Source: Robbsia betulipollinis | GTDB lineage: Bacteria > Pseudomonadota > Gammaproteobacteria > Burkholderiales > Burkholderiaceae | Length of the DNA: 64,000 nucleotides | Reading direction: 5' to 3' | Assembly: GCF_026624755.1 (NCBI RefSeq) | Contig: NZ_JAPMXC010000001.1 | Location: 1,584,365-1,648,364, forward strand | Shown: positions 9,219 through 18,615 of the stretch, in pieces | How the letters are laid out: every line of letters begins with the position of its first letter | Position numbering within the stretch: the first letter of the stretch is position 1 | The notes under the pieces: model-generated | What the model saw: only the letters and a program-made list of their open reading frames with translations | The model's database searches: none | Told to the model about the DNA's origin: nothing | Translations under genes and position numbers: made by a program

Positions 9219-10262
9219 ATGAGGTTGAAGCGCATCATCGTTCGCGCGGCGCTCTGTCTGGTCGCGAGCGTGGCGGCCAGCGTCGCGCTCGTTCCGCTGT
9301 CCACGGCCAGCGCCGCGGATCTCGACACGATTCGCCTGCGCACCGACTGGACGCCATGGGGCATCGACGCCGCGTTGTATCTGGCCAAGCAGAAAGGCTG
9401 GTTCGCCCGCGCCGGCATCGCCGTCGACGCGCAGGACGGCATCGGCTCGACGCACACCGTGCAACTCGTGGGCGCCGGACAGTTCGATGCCGGCCTCGCC
9501 AACCTCGGACCGATGATCATCGGCCGCGATCGCGGCCTGCCGGTGATCGCGATCGCCGACTTCGTCCGGCAGAACGACACCGGCGTGCTGGTGCCCGCGA
9601 ACGAAAACTGGCGTACCCCGAAGGATCTCGTCGGCAGGCGCATCGCGATCACGCCGGGCGGTTCCGGCGCGCCGTTCTTCGACCGGTTTTTCGCCAACGG
9701 CGGCGTCGCCGCCGACCAGGTCACGCGCCTGAACGTCGATGCCGCCGCGCAGACCGCGATCTACATCGCCGGCCGCGTCGACGGCACCGTGTCGAGCATT
9801 CCGTTTTTCCTGCCGATCGTCGCCGCGCAGCGCCCATCGCGCGCGATCCGCTTCGCCGACTTCGGCCTGCCGCTGCCCAGTTTCGGTCTGTTCACCAACG
9901 AGAAAGCGCTCGCCGCCAAGCGCGCGGCGCTTGGCCGCTTCGCCAGCGTCATGGCGGGGGCCTGGCAGTACATCGAACAGGGCCACCAGGACGAGGCCGT
10001 CGCCGCAATGCTCGCGCAGCGTCCGGACGTCAAGCTGGATCCCAAAATCCTGCGCGGCCAGATCGACCAGCTGCTGGGCTTCATGCACACGCCGGCCACG
10101 CAGGGCCAGCCGACCGGCTATATGGCCGAGAGTGACTGGCAGGGCGCGCTGAAGACCCTGGGCGACGCCAAACTGCTGAAAAATCCGGAACCGGCCGACC
10201 ATTACTTCACAAATACCCTGCTCGACCGCGCGACGATCGACCGGATAGGAGCCGGCAAGTGA
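9219..10262 (+). CDS. ABC transporter substrate-binding protein, NMT1/SsuA-like
   Basis: A 347-residue periplasmic binding protein of the NMT1/THI5-like family (PF09084), which serves importers of sulfonates, nitrate, thiamine pyrimidine precursors and similar small molecules. Residues 1-31 form a Sec signal (RAALCLVASVAASVALV, cleavage near ASA). The mature part begins IRLRTDWTPWGIDAALYLAKQ, the family opening, and has the QLVGAGQFDAGLANLGPMI segment. ATG at 9219 follows GGGAG and is the only start that places the signal correctly. Its stop overlaps the GTG of the ATPase gene. Substrate is not predictable; the W-T-P-W opening leans to the THI5-like group. Confidence 0.85.
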   Translation: MRLKRIIVRAALCLVASVAASVALVPLSTASAADLDTIRLRTDWTPWGIDAALYLAKQKGWFARAGIAVDAQDGIGSTHTVQLVGAGQFDAGLANLGPMIIGRDRGLPVIAIADFVRQNDTGVLVPANENWRTPKDLVGRRIAITPGGSGAPFFDRFFANGGVAADQVTRLNVDAAAQTAIYIAGRVDGTVSSIPFFLPIVAAQRPSRAIRFADFGLPLPSFGLFTNEKALAAKRAALGRFASVMAGAWQYIEQGHQDEAVAAMLAQRPDVKLDPKILRGQIDQLLGFMHTPATQGQPTGYMAESDWQGALKTLGDAKLLKNPEPADHYFTNTLLDRATIDRIGAGK

Positions 10263-11149
10263 AACTGGCCTCGCCCGGGGGTGTCGACGCGCGCGACGCC
10301 GACGCTAACGCCAACGCCAACGACGCAACTGCCGCCGACCGGCCGCCGCATATCCAGGTGCGCGAGCTTGGCAGGCGCTATCCCGGCAAGCGGCCGGTGG
10401 TCGCCCTCGAGAGCGCATCGCTCGACGTCGCGCATGGCGAATTCGTCAGCGTGCTGGGTCCCAGCGGCTGCGGCAAGAGCACCCTGTTGCGCTGCATCGC
10501 CGGGCTCGACGACGCGACCAGCGGCGTGCTGGCGATCGACGGTCACGTGCGGCGTCCGGGCGACGGGCCGCCCGCGGGTCTGGGCATGGTGTTCCAGCGC
10601 GACGTCCTGCTCGACTGGCGCGACGTGCTCGGCAATGTGCTGCTGCCGCTGGCATTGCGCGGCGAGCTGCAGGGCGCGCGTGCCGCGCACGAGACGCGCG
10701 CGCGGCATCTGCTCTCGCTGTTCGGCCTGGAGGCTTTCGCGACGCGCTACCCGTGGGAGTTGTCCGGCGGCATGCGCCAGCGCGTCTCGATCTGCCGGGC
10801 ACTGATCGACGACCCGTCGCTGCTGCTGATGGACGAGCCGTTCGGCGCGATCGACGCGCTGACCCGCGAACAGTTGAACGTCGAGCTGCAACGCATCTGG
10901 CTCGACAGCCGCAAGACCGTGCTCTTCATCACGCACGACATCGCCGAGGCCGTCTTCCTCGCCGACCGGGTGGCGGTCTTCTCGCCGCGTCCGGGGCGCA
11001 TCGTCGACACGCTCGCGATCGATCTGCCGCGCCCGCGCAGTCTCGCGATGCGCGACGATCCCGCGCATCCGCAGCACGCCCGTTTCAGCCAGTACCGCGC
11101 CCGCATCCGGGGCCTGTTCGAAGACATGGGACTGCTGCATGACGCCTGA
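10259..11149 (+). CDS. ABC transporter ATP-binding protein, SsuB/TauB-like
   Basis: A 296-residue cytoplasmic ATPase energising the importer with the flanking genes. Walker A is GPSGCGKST, the Q-loop is FQRDVLL, the signature is LSGGM, Walker B is LLLMDEPFGAID, and the H-loop is FITHD. This is the SsuB/TauB/NrtD-type order. It starts at GTG 10259, overlapping the previous stop (GTGA). A low-complexity leader of about 30 residues with an A-N repeat (DANANAND) precedes the core and looks lineage-specific. The end overlaps the permease gene by 11 bases. Confidence 0.92.
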   Translation: MKLASPGGVDARDADANANANDATAADRPPHIQVRELGRRYPGKRPVVALESASLDVAHGEFVSVLGPSGCGKSTLLRCIAGLDDATSGVLAIDGHVRRPGDGPPAGLGMVFQRDVLLDWRDVLGNVLLPLALRGELQGARAAHETRARHLLSLFGLEAFATRYPWELSGGMRQRVSICRALIDDPSLLLMDEPFGAIDALTREQLNVELQRIWLDSRKTVLFITHDIAEAVFLADRVAVFSPRPGRIVDTLAIDLPRPRSLAMRDDPAHPQHARFSQYRARIRGLFEDMGLLHDA

Positions 11150-12020
11150 GACCTCCCGCGCCACGCCGCCGCAGCCGTTGCATCCGTCGTCCGTGCCGCC
11201 GCCCGGAAGCCCGCCCGTCTCCCCGGCGGGGCGGCCTTTCGCCTTCCTCGGCGCCGTCGCGCCCATGGCGGCCAGCAGCATTTTCATCGCGCTGTGTCTC
11301 GCGCTCTGGGAAGCGCTGGTGCGCCTTGCCCACATCAACCCGGTGATCCTGCCGTCGCCCAGCGCCATCGTGCGCGAATTCCTCGACTCCCCCGGCCTCT
11401 ATCTCGACAATGCGTGGTACACGCTGGAGGTCACGCTCGCCAGCTTTGTCGCCGCGACCGTCGTCGGCATCGGGCTCGCGATCCTGATCGTGCGCTCGAA
11501 GCTGCTGGAGAACGCCGTCTACACCACGGTGGTCGGTCTGAACAGCGTGCCCAAGGTGGCGATCGCGCCGTTGTGCGTGCTATGGCTGGGCACCGGCATG
11601 GAGCCGAAAATCGCGATCGGCTTCCTGGTGGCCGTCTTTCCGGTGCTGATCGACGCCGTGCATGGTTTCAAATCGGTGCCGCAGGACCTGCTCGACCTCG
11701 CCCGCGCCGCGCGCGGCGGCAGGCGGGCGGTGCTCTGGCGCATCCAGTTTCCGTACGCGTTGCCGTCGATCCTCTCGGGGCTGAAGGTCGCGGTTTCGCT
11801 CGCGCTGGTGGGCGCCATCGTCGGCGAATTCGTCGCCGCGCAACGCGGTCTGGGCTACGTGATCCTCAGTGCCCAGGGCATGTTCGAGACCACCCGGGTT
11901 TTCGTCGCGGTGGTGCTGCTCGCGCTGATGGGCGTCGTGCTGTTCGGCGCGGTCTCCTTCGTCGAACGGCGGCTGGTGCCCTGGCATATCTCGCAGCGCG
12001 GCGGCGGGCGCGGGCGGTGA
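11139..12020 (+). CDS. ABC transporter permease, SsuC/TauC-like
   Basis: A 293-residue inner-membrane permease (BPD_transp_1). The N-terminal 33 residues are proline-rich. The first TM is about 37-60, followed by the periplasmic NPVILPSPSAIVREF segment typical of SsuC/TauC proteins. Five more TMs surround the EAA loop DLARAARGGRRAVLWRIQFP, which contacts the ATPase. It completes a three-gene importer (binding protein, ATPase, permease) with overlapping junctions, so one transcript is expected. Confidence 0.9.
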   Translation: MTPETSRATPPQPLHPSSVPPPGSPPVSPAGRPFAFLGAVAPMAASSIFIALCLALWEALVRLAHINPVILPSPSAIVREFLDSPGLYLDNAWYTLEVTLASFVAATVVGIGLAILIVRSKLLENAVYTTVVGLNSVPKVAIAPLCVLWLGTGMEPKIAIGFLVAVFPVLIDAVHGFKSVPQDLLDLARAARGGRRAVLWRIQFPYALPSILSGLKVAVSLALVGAIVGEFVAAQRGLGYVILSAQGMFETTRVFVAVVLLALMGVVLFGAVSFVERRLVPWHISQRGGGRGR

Positions 12021-12106
12021 CCAGGGCGACGAGCGCGGTCACGGGTCCGGATTGCGGCGTTTGGCCGGACCCGGCAGGACCCCGGACCAGATCGAAGGAA
12101 ACGCGT

Positions 12107-13027
12107 ATGGCGCGATGTATCGCGCATTTCAGGCTGCTTTCGCGCGGTGCCATCGCCGGGTGCTGCGCGTTCGTGCTTGCGCTCGCGGTGGCGGGACCGG
12201 TCCGGGCGCAAGCGGGCATGGAGGGCGATACCGTCACGGCGGCGGCGTCATCCGCTTCGTCCGCTTCGTCCGCCGCGCCGACGGTCGCGTCCGCCACGCC
12301 CCCGGACGACGGCGGCGTTTTCGGCAACCATACCGACGTCAGCATCGGGATGGGAGCGGGGCTGGATCAGCGCTACATGGGCGCGCGCGCGTTTCGGCCG
12401 CTGCTCGTGCCGATGCTCAACGTCAGCCGGGGCATTTTCTTCGCCGACACCACGCGCGGGGCGGGCATCCAGTATCAGTCCGCCTCGGGCTTCTACATCG
12501 GCGAAGCCCTTAATTACGACACGGGCCGCGACGACGGCGACAACTGGCTGCGCCCCGGCGCGGATCGTCTCGCCCGGCTCGGCAGCGTCAAGGGCTCGCT
12601 CACCAGCACCCTGACGGTGTCCCAGCAGATCGTCTCCTGGCTGTCCGCGAACGCGCAGGCCGAGTTCGGCCTCGATGGCCGGCGCGGCAACCAGTATCAA
12701 CTGGGTCTGGAGAGCATCGCCGCGCGCGGCACGCAGGATCCGGTCACCCTGGATGCCAACGTCAAGCTCGGCGACCGCCGCTACAACCAGACCTACTTCG
12801 GCGTGACGCGCGCGCAGAGCGTGAATTCGGGATATGACGGCTATGCGCCCGGAGGCGGCGTCTACGCCTATGCGTTGAGCGTCACATGGGATCATCATTT
12901 CGACAGGCACTGGACCGGCGAGCTGATCGTCAGCGGCAGCTTCTATACGGACAAGGCCGCGAACAGTCCGATCGCGCAGCGACGCGTGGGCGTGACGGTG
13001 CTGCCCTCGGTGAGCTACGCCTTCTGA
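12107..13027 (+). CDS. MipA/OmpV family outer membrane protein
   Basis: A 306-residue protein with a Sec signal (cleavage near VRAQA), a serine-alanine linker (about residues 45-60), then an alternating amphipathic beta pattern ending in aromatic F (VLPSVSYAF), as expected for an outer-membrane barrel of PF06629. MipA/OmpV proteins act as porins or scaffolds; substrate is unknown. ATG at 12107 is chosen because it opens the signal peptide and follows GAAGGAA. The gene lies 86 bases after the ABC permease and could be an outer-membrane partner of that importer; this is inference. Confidence 0.8.
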   Translation: MARCIAHFRLLSRGAIAGCCAFVLALAVAGPVRAQAGMEGDTVTAAASSASSASSAAPTVASATPPDDGGVFGNHTDVSIGMGAGLDQRYMGARAFRPLLVPMLNVSRGIFFADTTRGAGIQYQSASGFYIGEALNYDTGRDDGDNWLRPGADRLARLGSVKGSLTSTLTVSQQIVSWLSANAQAEFGLDGRRGNQYQLGLESIAARGTQDPVTLDANVKLGDRRYNQTYFGVTRAQSVNSGYDGYAPGGGVYAYALSVTWDHHFDRHWTGELIVSGSFYTDKAANSPIAQRRVGVTVLPSVSYAF

Positions 13028-13131
13028 CCGGGAAGCGGTCGAGAAGCGGTCGAGAAGCCGCCGGGCGGCGCTTGGACGCATGCTAAAATTCATGGCTGAA
13101 TTTTCCCTGACATCCTCCTGAGCGGCGCGAC

Positions 13132-14493
13132 GTGAACATCGTGATTCTTGCGGCGGGCTCGGGCAAGCGGATGCGTTCCGCCCTGCCCAAAGTCCTGCAC
13201 CGGCTGGCCGGCCGGCCATTGCTGTCCCACGTCATCGACACGGCGCGCGCACTCGCGCCGCGGCGGATCGTCGTCGTCGTCGGACATGGCGCGGAGGCGG
13301 TGCGTGCGGCCGTCGCCGCCCCCGACATCCTGTTCGCCGAACAGGCGCAGCAACTGGGCACCGGCCATGCGGTCCGGCAGGCCGTCGGCCAGCTCGACTC
13401 CACGGTGCCGACGCTCGTGCTGTACGGCGACGTGCCGCTGACCACCCCCGCGACGCTGCACGCGCTGCTCGACGCGGCCGGCGCGCACGCCTTCGGCATC
13501 CTCACCGTCGACGTTGCCGACCCCACCGGGTATGGCCGCATCGTCCGGGCCGCGGACGACAGCGTGTTGCGCATCGTCGAGGAGAAGGACGCCGACGCCG
13601 CGCAGCGCGCGATCACCGAGATCAACACCGGCATCGTGGTCGCGCCCACCGCGCGGCTGGGCGACTGGCTCGCCGCGCTCGGCAACGACAACGCGCAGGG
13701 CGAGTACTACCTGACCGATCTCGTCGAACAGGCGCTGGCCGATCAGGTCGACATCGTCACCACTTCGTCGACCGGCATCGCCGAAACCCTCGGCGTCAAC
13801 AGCCGGGCGCAGCTCGCCGTGCTCGAACGCGCCTACCAGGCGCGTCTGGCGAACACGCTGCTCGAGCGCGGCGTCTCGCTCGCCGACCCTGCCCGCATCG
13901 ACATCCGCGGCAGCGTCGACGCCGGGCGCGACGTCTTCATCGACGTCAACTGCGTGTTCGAAGGCGCCGTCACCCTGGGCGACGACGTCGCGATCGGTCC
14001 GAACTGCGTGCTGCGCGACGTCGTCGTCGGCGCCGGCACGCGCATCGACGCTTTCTCGCATCTCGACAATGCGCGCATCGGCGCCGACGCCGTCATCGGA
14101 CCGTACGCGCGGCTGCGCCCCGGCGCCGAACTCGCCGACGGCGTGCATGTCGGCAACTTCGTCGAGGTCAAGAACGCCGTGATCGGCACCGGCTCGAAGG
14201 CCAACCACCTGACGTACATCGGCGACGCCGACATCGGTAGCGGCGTCAACATCGGCGCCGGCACGATCACCTGCAACTACGACGGCGCCAACAAGCATCG
14301 CACCGTCATCGAGGACGACGTCTTCGTCGGCTCGAACGCCGCGCTGGTCGCGCCGGTCCGGCTCGGCCGGGGCGCGACGCTGGCCGCCGGCACGACCGTC
14401 TGGAAGGACGTCGAGGCCGGCGCGCTGGCGCTGAATCCCAAAACCCAGAACGCCCGGCCCGGCCATCGGCGGCCGGTCAAACAGAAACGCTGA
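13132..14493 (+). CDS. glmU: Bifunctional GlcN-1-P acetyltransferase / GlcNAc-1-P uridylyltransferase
   Basis: Makes UDP-GlcNAc for peptidoglycan and LPS in two steps. The N-terminal uridylyltransferase (about 1-225) has [29 protein letters not shown] and EINTGI. The C-terminal left-handed beta-helix (about 248-440) has hexapeptide repeats, [27 protein letters not shown] and GTITCNYDG. It starts with GTG at 13132, and 453 residues is typical. glmS follows after 41 bases, giving adjacent steps of amino-sugar synthesis. Confidence 0.96.
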   Translation: MNIVILAAGSGKRMRSALPKVLHRLAGRPLLSHVIDTARALAPRRIVVVVGHGAEAVRAAVAAPDILFAEQAQQLGTGHAVRQAVGQLDSTVPTLVLYGDVPLTTPATLHALLDAAGAHAFGILTVDVADPTGYGRIVRAADDSVLRIVEEKDADAAQRAITEINTGIVVAPTARLGDWLAALGNDNAQGEYYLTDLVEQALADQVDIVTTSSTGIAETLGVNSRAQLAVLERAYQARLANTLLERGVSLADPARIDIRGSVDAGRDVFIDVNCVFEGAVTLGDDVAIGPNCVLRDVVVGAGTRIDAFSHLDNARIGADAVIGPYARLRPGAELADGVHVGNFVEVKNAVIGTGSKANHLTYIGDADIGSGVNIGAGTITCNYDGANKHRTVIEDDVFVGSNAALVAPVRLGRGATLAAGTTVWKDVEAGALALNPKTQNARPGHRRPVKQKR

Positions 14494-14534
14494 GCGTCGG
14501 AACGTGGTTTCGACGACGGCTGAGGAAGAACACC

Positions 14535-16352
14535 ATGTGTGGGATTGTCGGCGCGGTCGCGCAACGCAATATCGTCGGAGTGCTGGTCGAAGGCCTGCGG
14601 CGGCTCGAATACCGCGGCTATGACTCGTGCGGCGTCGCCGCCATCGTCGGCGGGGAACTGACCCGCGTGCGCAGCATCGCGCGCGTCGCGGATCTCGCCG
14701 CCCAGGTCGAGGAAACGCAGCTCGCGAGCCAGACCGGCATCGCGCACACGCGCTGGGCGACGCATGGCGCGCCCGTCACCCGCAACGCGCATCCGATCTT
14801 CTCGCAGAATACCGTCGGCCTCGTGCACAACGGCATCATCGAGAATTACGAGACACTGCGTGAAACGCTGCGCGCGCAGGGCTATGTTTTCGAGACGCAG
14901 ACCGACACCGAGGTCATCGCCCATCTGGTGCACAGCCACTACCGCGGCGACCTGTTCGACGCCGTGCGCGCGGTCGTCCCGCAATTGCGCGGCGCCTACG
15001 CCATCGCCGTGATCCATCGCGACGAACCGCACCGCGTCGTCGGCGCGCGCGCCGGTTCGCCGCTGGTCGTCGGCGTGGGCGAGGGCGAGAACTTCCTCGC
15101 CTCCGACGCCCTGGCGCTGGCCGGCAGCACCGACCGCTTCATCTTTCTGGAAGAGGGCGACATCGTCGACGTGCGGCTCGAAGGCGTCACCATCGTCGAC
15201 GCCCGGGACCGCACCGTCGAACGCCCGATCCGGCAGGTCGTCGCCTATGGCGGCGCGGTCGAACTCGGCCCGTTCCGGCACTTCATGCAGAAGGAAATCT
15301 TCGAACAGCCGCAGGCGATCACCGACACCATTCCCGCCGTCGATGCGTTTTCGCCCGCGCTCTTCGGCGAGCGCGGCGCCGCGGTCCTGCCCGGCATCCA
15401 GCGGATCCTGATCCTGGCCTGCGGCACCAGCTATTACGCCGGCCTGTGCGCCAAATACTGGCTTGAATCGATCGCGCGCATTCCCACCGAGGTCGAGGTT
15501 GCCAGCGAGTACCGTTATCGCGACTCCGTGCCGAACCCGGAGGCGCTGGTCATCACCATCTCGCAATCCGGCGAGACAGCCGACACGCTCGCCGCACTGA
15601 AGCACGCGCAGCAGCTCGGGCACACGCACACGCTGGCGGTATGCAATGTCGCGTCGAGCGCCATGGTGCGCCTGACCGAGATGGCCTTTCTCACGCATGC
15701 CGGCCGCGAGATCGGCGTCGCGTCGACGAAGGCTTTCACCACGCAGCTGACCGCCCTGTTCATTCTCGCGGCGACGCTCGGCAAACTGCATGGGCAGGTG
15801 GACGCGGCCACCGAGGCCGCGTATCTCAAGCAATTGCGGCATTTGCCCGCGGCGTTGAACAGCGTGCTGGCGCTGGAGCCGCAGATCATTTCGTGGTCCG
15901 AGGAATTCTCGCGCAAGGAAAACGCGCTGTTCCTGGGGCGCGGGCTGCATTACCCGATCGCGCTGGAAGGCGCGCTGAAGCTCAAGGAAATCTCGTATAT
16001 CCATGCCGAGGCCTATCCGGCGGGCGAGCTCAAGCACGGGCCGCTGGCGCTGGTCACCGAGGCGATGCCGGTGGTGACGGTGGCACCGAACGACACGCTG
16101 CTGGAGAAGCTGAAGTCGAACATGCAGGAAGTGCGCGCGCGGGGCGGGCAGTTGTATGTGTTCGCGGACGCGGATACGCATATCGAGAGCAGCGACGGGA
16201 TTCACGTGATCCGGATGCCCGAGCACTACGGGCCGCTGTCGCCGATTCTGCATACGGTGCCGTTGCAGCTGCTGGCGTATCACACGGCGTGCGCCAGGGG
16301 CACGGATGTGGACAAGCCACGGAATCTGGCGAAATCGGTGACGGTGGAATAG
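14535..16352 (+). CDS. glmS: Glutamine--fructose-6-phosphate aminotransferase (isomerizing)
   Basis: Converts fructose-6-phosphate and glutamine to glucosamine-6-phosphate, the first step to UDP-GlcNAc. The N-terminal nucleophile is C2 in MCGIVGAV, with RGYDSCG and the HTRWATHG loop of the class II glutaminase domain. Two SIS domains follow, with [17 protein letters not shown] and [15 protein letters not shown], and the C-terminus [13 protein letters not shown] carries the active-site lysine. Length 605 is normal. No glmS ribozyme is expected in this group and none was seen. Confidence 0.96.
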   Translation: MCGIVGAVAQRNIVGVLVEGLRRLEYRGYDSCGVAAIVGGELTRVRSIARVADLAAQVEETQLASQTGIAHTRWATHGAPVTRNAHPIFSQNTVGLVHNGIIENYETLRETLRAQGYVFETQTDTEVIAHLVHSHYRGDLFDAVRAVVPQLRGAYAIAVIHRDEPHRVVGARAGSPLVVGVGEGENFLASDALALAGSTDRFIFLEEGDIVDVRLEGVTIVDARDRTVERPIRQVVAYGGAVELGPFRHFMQKEIFEQPQAITDTIPAVDAFSPALFGERGAAVLPGIQRILILACGTSYYAGLCAKYWLESIARIPTEVEVASEYRYRDSVPNPEALVITISQSGETADTLAALKHAQQLGHTHTLAVCNVASSAMVRLTEMAFLTHAGREIGVASTKAFTTQLTALFILAATLGKLHGQVDAATEAAYLKQLRHLPAALNSVLALEPQIISWSEEFSRKENALFLGRGLHYPIALEGALKLKEISYIHAEAYPAGELKHGPLALVTEAMPVVTVAPNDTLLEKLKSNMQEVRARGGQLYVFADADTHIESSDGIHVIRMPEHYGPLSPILHTVPLQLLAYHTACARGTDVDKPRNLAKSVTVE

Positions 16353-16439
16353 GGGCTCTACCGCTGGGCAGGCATGCCTATCGCGAGGTTCGCACGAATG
16401 ATTCCGTGAAGCTGGGGGTGGATGAACGGGGGCAACCCG

Positions 16440-17324
16440 TCAGCGGTAAACATCCCTTTGATGCCATGCTTCTACGTAGGTGTTTGCACCCGATGCACCC
16501 ATATAGCTGGCGTCCGAAGCTCGACGCAAACGGGAAGCGAATTTGTTTTCTTCCGACAGTTTCTCCGCACGCACGTGAAAATCCAATTTGAGACCGTCCG
16601 CATTGCGGGAACTCGTGCTGATGCCGATGTACTGGTTCAATTTCTCGCGTCGTTCCCATTGCATCGCCAAGGTTTTCGCGCATGCCCATCCGAGCAGGCC
16701 CGGACCCGTGGGGTCGATGGAGCGATTCCCGTAGAAACGAACACGGGTATGTTCGACAATTTTATTGATTGCAAGCAAGAGCGCTGGCGCCGCCGGCTTC
16801 GACCATAAAACGGCATTCTCGACATCGAATCCCTGCTGACGGTTCGGGATATACAGCTGCAATGCATCCCGCGAAATCGAAATTGTGCGGAATGTTCCAC
16901 TTTTGGTAATGCTCTATCCCCAGATCACTGTACAACCCACCCAGGGTGTGCAGCAGACAGTAACGCGCCAGATCGCACTGATACGCATGGGGTTTCAACG
17001 AATCGAACGCCGTGACGACATCGTTGCCGTAATGCCTGCCGATGAATTCCCGGAGCATCTCTCCGGTCCATAGCGTATAAGCTGCCGACGCATACTTCTC
17101 TCTCAGTGCATTCGTTGCGTTCTGTGTTGCACTACTGAGGTGATGTGGCATTCCCATGCCGTCGACGATAATGATTTGATGAATCGTGTCTATCGCATGA
17201 TAGGGCTGAATGTTCGCGGATTGCGATGCGGCGATCAATTCGAAATCAGTGAGAACGTCCAGTCAGGTATCGCGGGATCGACGTGGCGGTGCACGGTGTC
17301 GTACCACGCGAGAAGGTCTGGCAG
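16440..17324 (-). pseudogene. Glycosyltransferase with DXD-type sugar-binding motif, frameshifted
   Basis: Two overlapping minus-strand frames make one glycosyltransferase of the PF04488 type. The upstream frame (17238 down) has DTIHQIIIVDG, then CDLARYCLLHTLGGLYSDLGI, whose S-D-L stands at the nucleotide-sugar DXD position. After about 16870 the family sequence continues in another frame: LYIPNRQQGFDVENAVLW, then RVRFYGNRSIDPTGPGLLG. A one-base shift near 16855-16875 explains it. A third frame upstream (17239-17324) reads WYDTVHRHVDPAIPDWTF before a stop and may be the original N-terminus. GC is visibly lower than in the flanks, suggesting transfer followed by decay. Confidence 0.65.
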
Positions 17325-17340
17325 TTAGGTACGGGCATCT

Positions 17341-18408
17341 TCAATGCAGATGCAACAGCCGCGCCACCTCGATCGCCGGCACGCGGGAGAGCCAGCCCTC
17401 GCAGTCGCTCAGCCCGTAGCTGATGACCAGGTCTCGACCGTCGGGATGGGCGGCCAGGCCGGTGACGAATTCGACATCGTCTCCACGAAGCTTGAAGGGC
17501 TCGCTGAGGCGTCGCAACACCGCATCGCCATCGAGCCAGGCGAAGCGATGGGCATACCGCCGTCGGTTCACGCCCTCGACCATTTCATGACAGATCAATA
17601 GCCAGCCCCCGGCGAAGGGGAGCGCTTGCGATCCGCCGCGGAGATGGTCGACGGCGAGCGATGACGGCGTACGGGAGACCTCGTTGCCGTCGATCGAAAA
17701 CACCACGTTATCCTGAAAGTATCGGATGAATCGCGGTTCCCCGGCGACGATCAGGGGCGTCCAGTTCTTCTCCCGGCTTCGGGTCGACGCGCTGGAGAGC
17801 CTGCGCGGCTCGGCATGGCGGCAGGACGTCCCCTCGCCGAAGGTGAGCTGCGCAACCAGCATGTCATCGATGAAATCAGGCGCCCTGCCATGACTCGATG
17901 CGACGCCATACAGGTCTTCATCCATCGCGAACAGGCGGATATCCTTCAGACCGGGGACGGGGTCCCTGCTTCGGACGGTTTCGCCCCGGGGGGGCAAAAC
18001 TTCCATCCATGGACCGTTCACCGTCAGATCCGCGTGGAGCGAGCAAAGATAGTTGCGATCGGCGCGCAACGAGGCCGGGATATCGATATAGTGTCCGTCC
18101 CGGACAGGCAGGAAATTCGCCGCGCGGTGTATGACGTGCAGTCGTCCGCGCCACAATGCGACCGAGGGATTCAGGCCGAACCACCCTTTCTCGACAGGGG
18201 GATGAAGGGGCACGGCACATACGTTCGTCAGCAGCGCCGGGAGGGGGCGGGCAAGGTCCATCAGGTCGCGCCGCGCGGCACCCCGGGTCGCCGGGGAGCA
18301 CGTGGGCGACAGGGAAAGATCGTTGCAAGTCACCAGTGCGCGTGTGCAGGCGCTGGGCGAATAATAGGTCGTGATGGGCGGTACGGAAGCGGATCCGACA
18401 ATGGACAT
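17341..18408 (-). CDS. GH130-like five-bladed propeller (putative glycosidase/phosphorylase fold)
   Basis: A 355-residue protein. Recognisable elements are NPSVALWRGRLHVIHRAANF, LKDIRLFAMDEDLYGVA, EKNWTPLIVAGEPRFIRYF, GWLLICHEMV followed by YAHRFAWLDGD, and VEFVTGLAAHPDGRDLVISYG. This order resembles GH130 mannoside phosphorylases and the related uncharacterised propellers found beside glycosyltransferases. ATG at 18408 is chosen; the open frame runs to 18528 without similarity. It lies just upstream of the broken glycosyltransferase on the same strand, which supports a shared glycan role. Substrate and activity are unknown. Confidence 0.6.
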   Translation of the reverse strand: MSIVGSASVPPITTYYSPSACTRALVTCNDLSLSPTCSPATRGAARRDLMDLARPLPALLTNVCAVPLHPPVEKGWFGLNPSVALWRGRLHVIHRAANFLPVRDGHYIDIPASLRADRNYLCSLHADLTVNGPWMEVLPPRGETVRSRDPVPGLKDIRLFAMDEDLYGVASSHGRAPDFIDDMLVAQLTFGEGTSCRHAEPRRLSSASTRSREKNWTPLIVAGEPRFIRYFQDNVVFSIDGNEVSRTPSSLAVDHLRGGSQALPFAGGWLLICHEMVEGVNRRRYAHRFAWLDGDAVLRRLSEPFKLRGDDVEFVTGLAAHPDGRDLVISYGLSDCEGWLSRVPAIEVARLLHLH

Positions 18409-18537
18409 GCGTCTGCCTCGATCGAAATGGCCTGGATGCGCCGATGGGGAGGGCGGCGTCCCGTGCTTGGCGGGTAACGAAGACGCTTGAATCGCATGCC
18501 GGCGAGGGCAAGCAAGCGACGGCGCCATCGAAGCACA

Positions 18538-18615
18538 CTATTGTCGCACCGCCAGGAGCACGTCCGGGTCGTCGAAGAGGACAAGTTCAGGATAAGTGAT
18601 ATTGCGCGTATACAT
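18538..18615 (-). CDS. 25-codon ORF coupled to the putative ADP-ribosyltransferase gene
   Basis: The ATG at 18613-18615 shares a base with the stop of the toxin-like gene (TGATG), the same junction used elsewhere in this operon. The frame encodes 25 residues (start MYTRNITYPELVLFDDPD) and ends at TAG 18538-18540. It could be the remnant of an immunity or accessory gene, a real micropeptide, or chance. No homology is recognised. Confidence 0.3.
   Translation of the reverse strand: MYTRNITYPELVLFDDPDVLLAVRQ

Noticed and set aside
17341-18408. GH130-like gene as immunity protein for the toxin
   Set aside because: It has a propeller glycosidase pattern and pairs with a glycosyltransferase. ADP-ribosyltransferase immunity proteins known are hydrolases or small occluding proteins.
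17815-18477. A 220-codon plus-strand frame opposite the GH130-like gene
   Set aside because: Shadow frame. The minus-strand frame has ordered propeller motifs.
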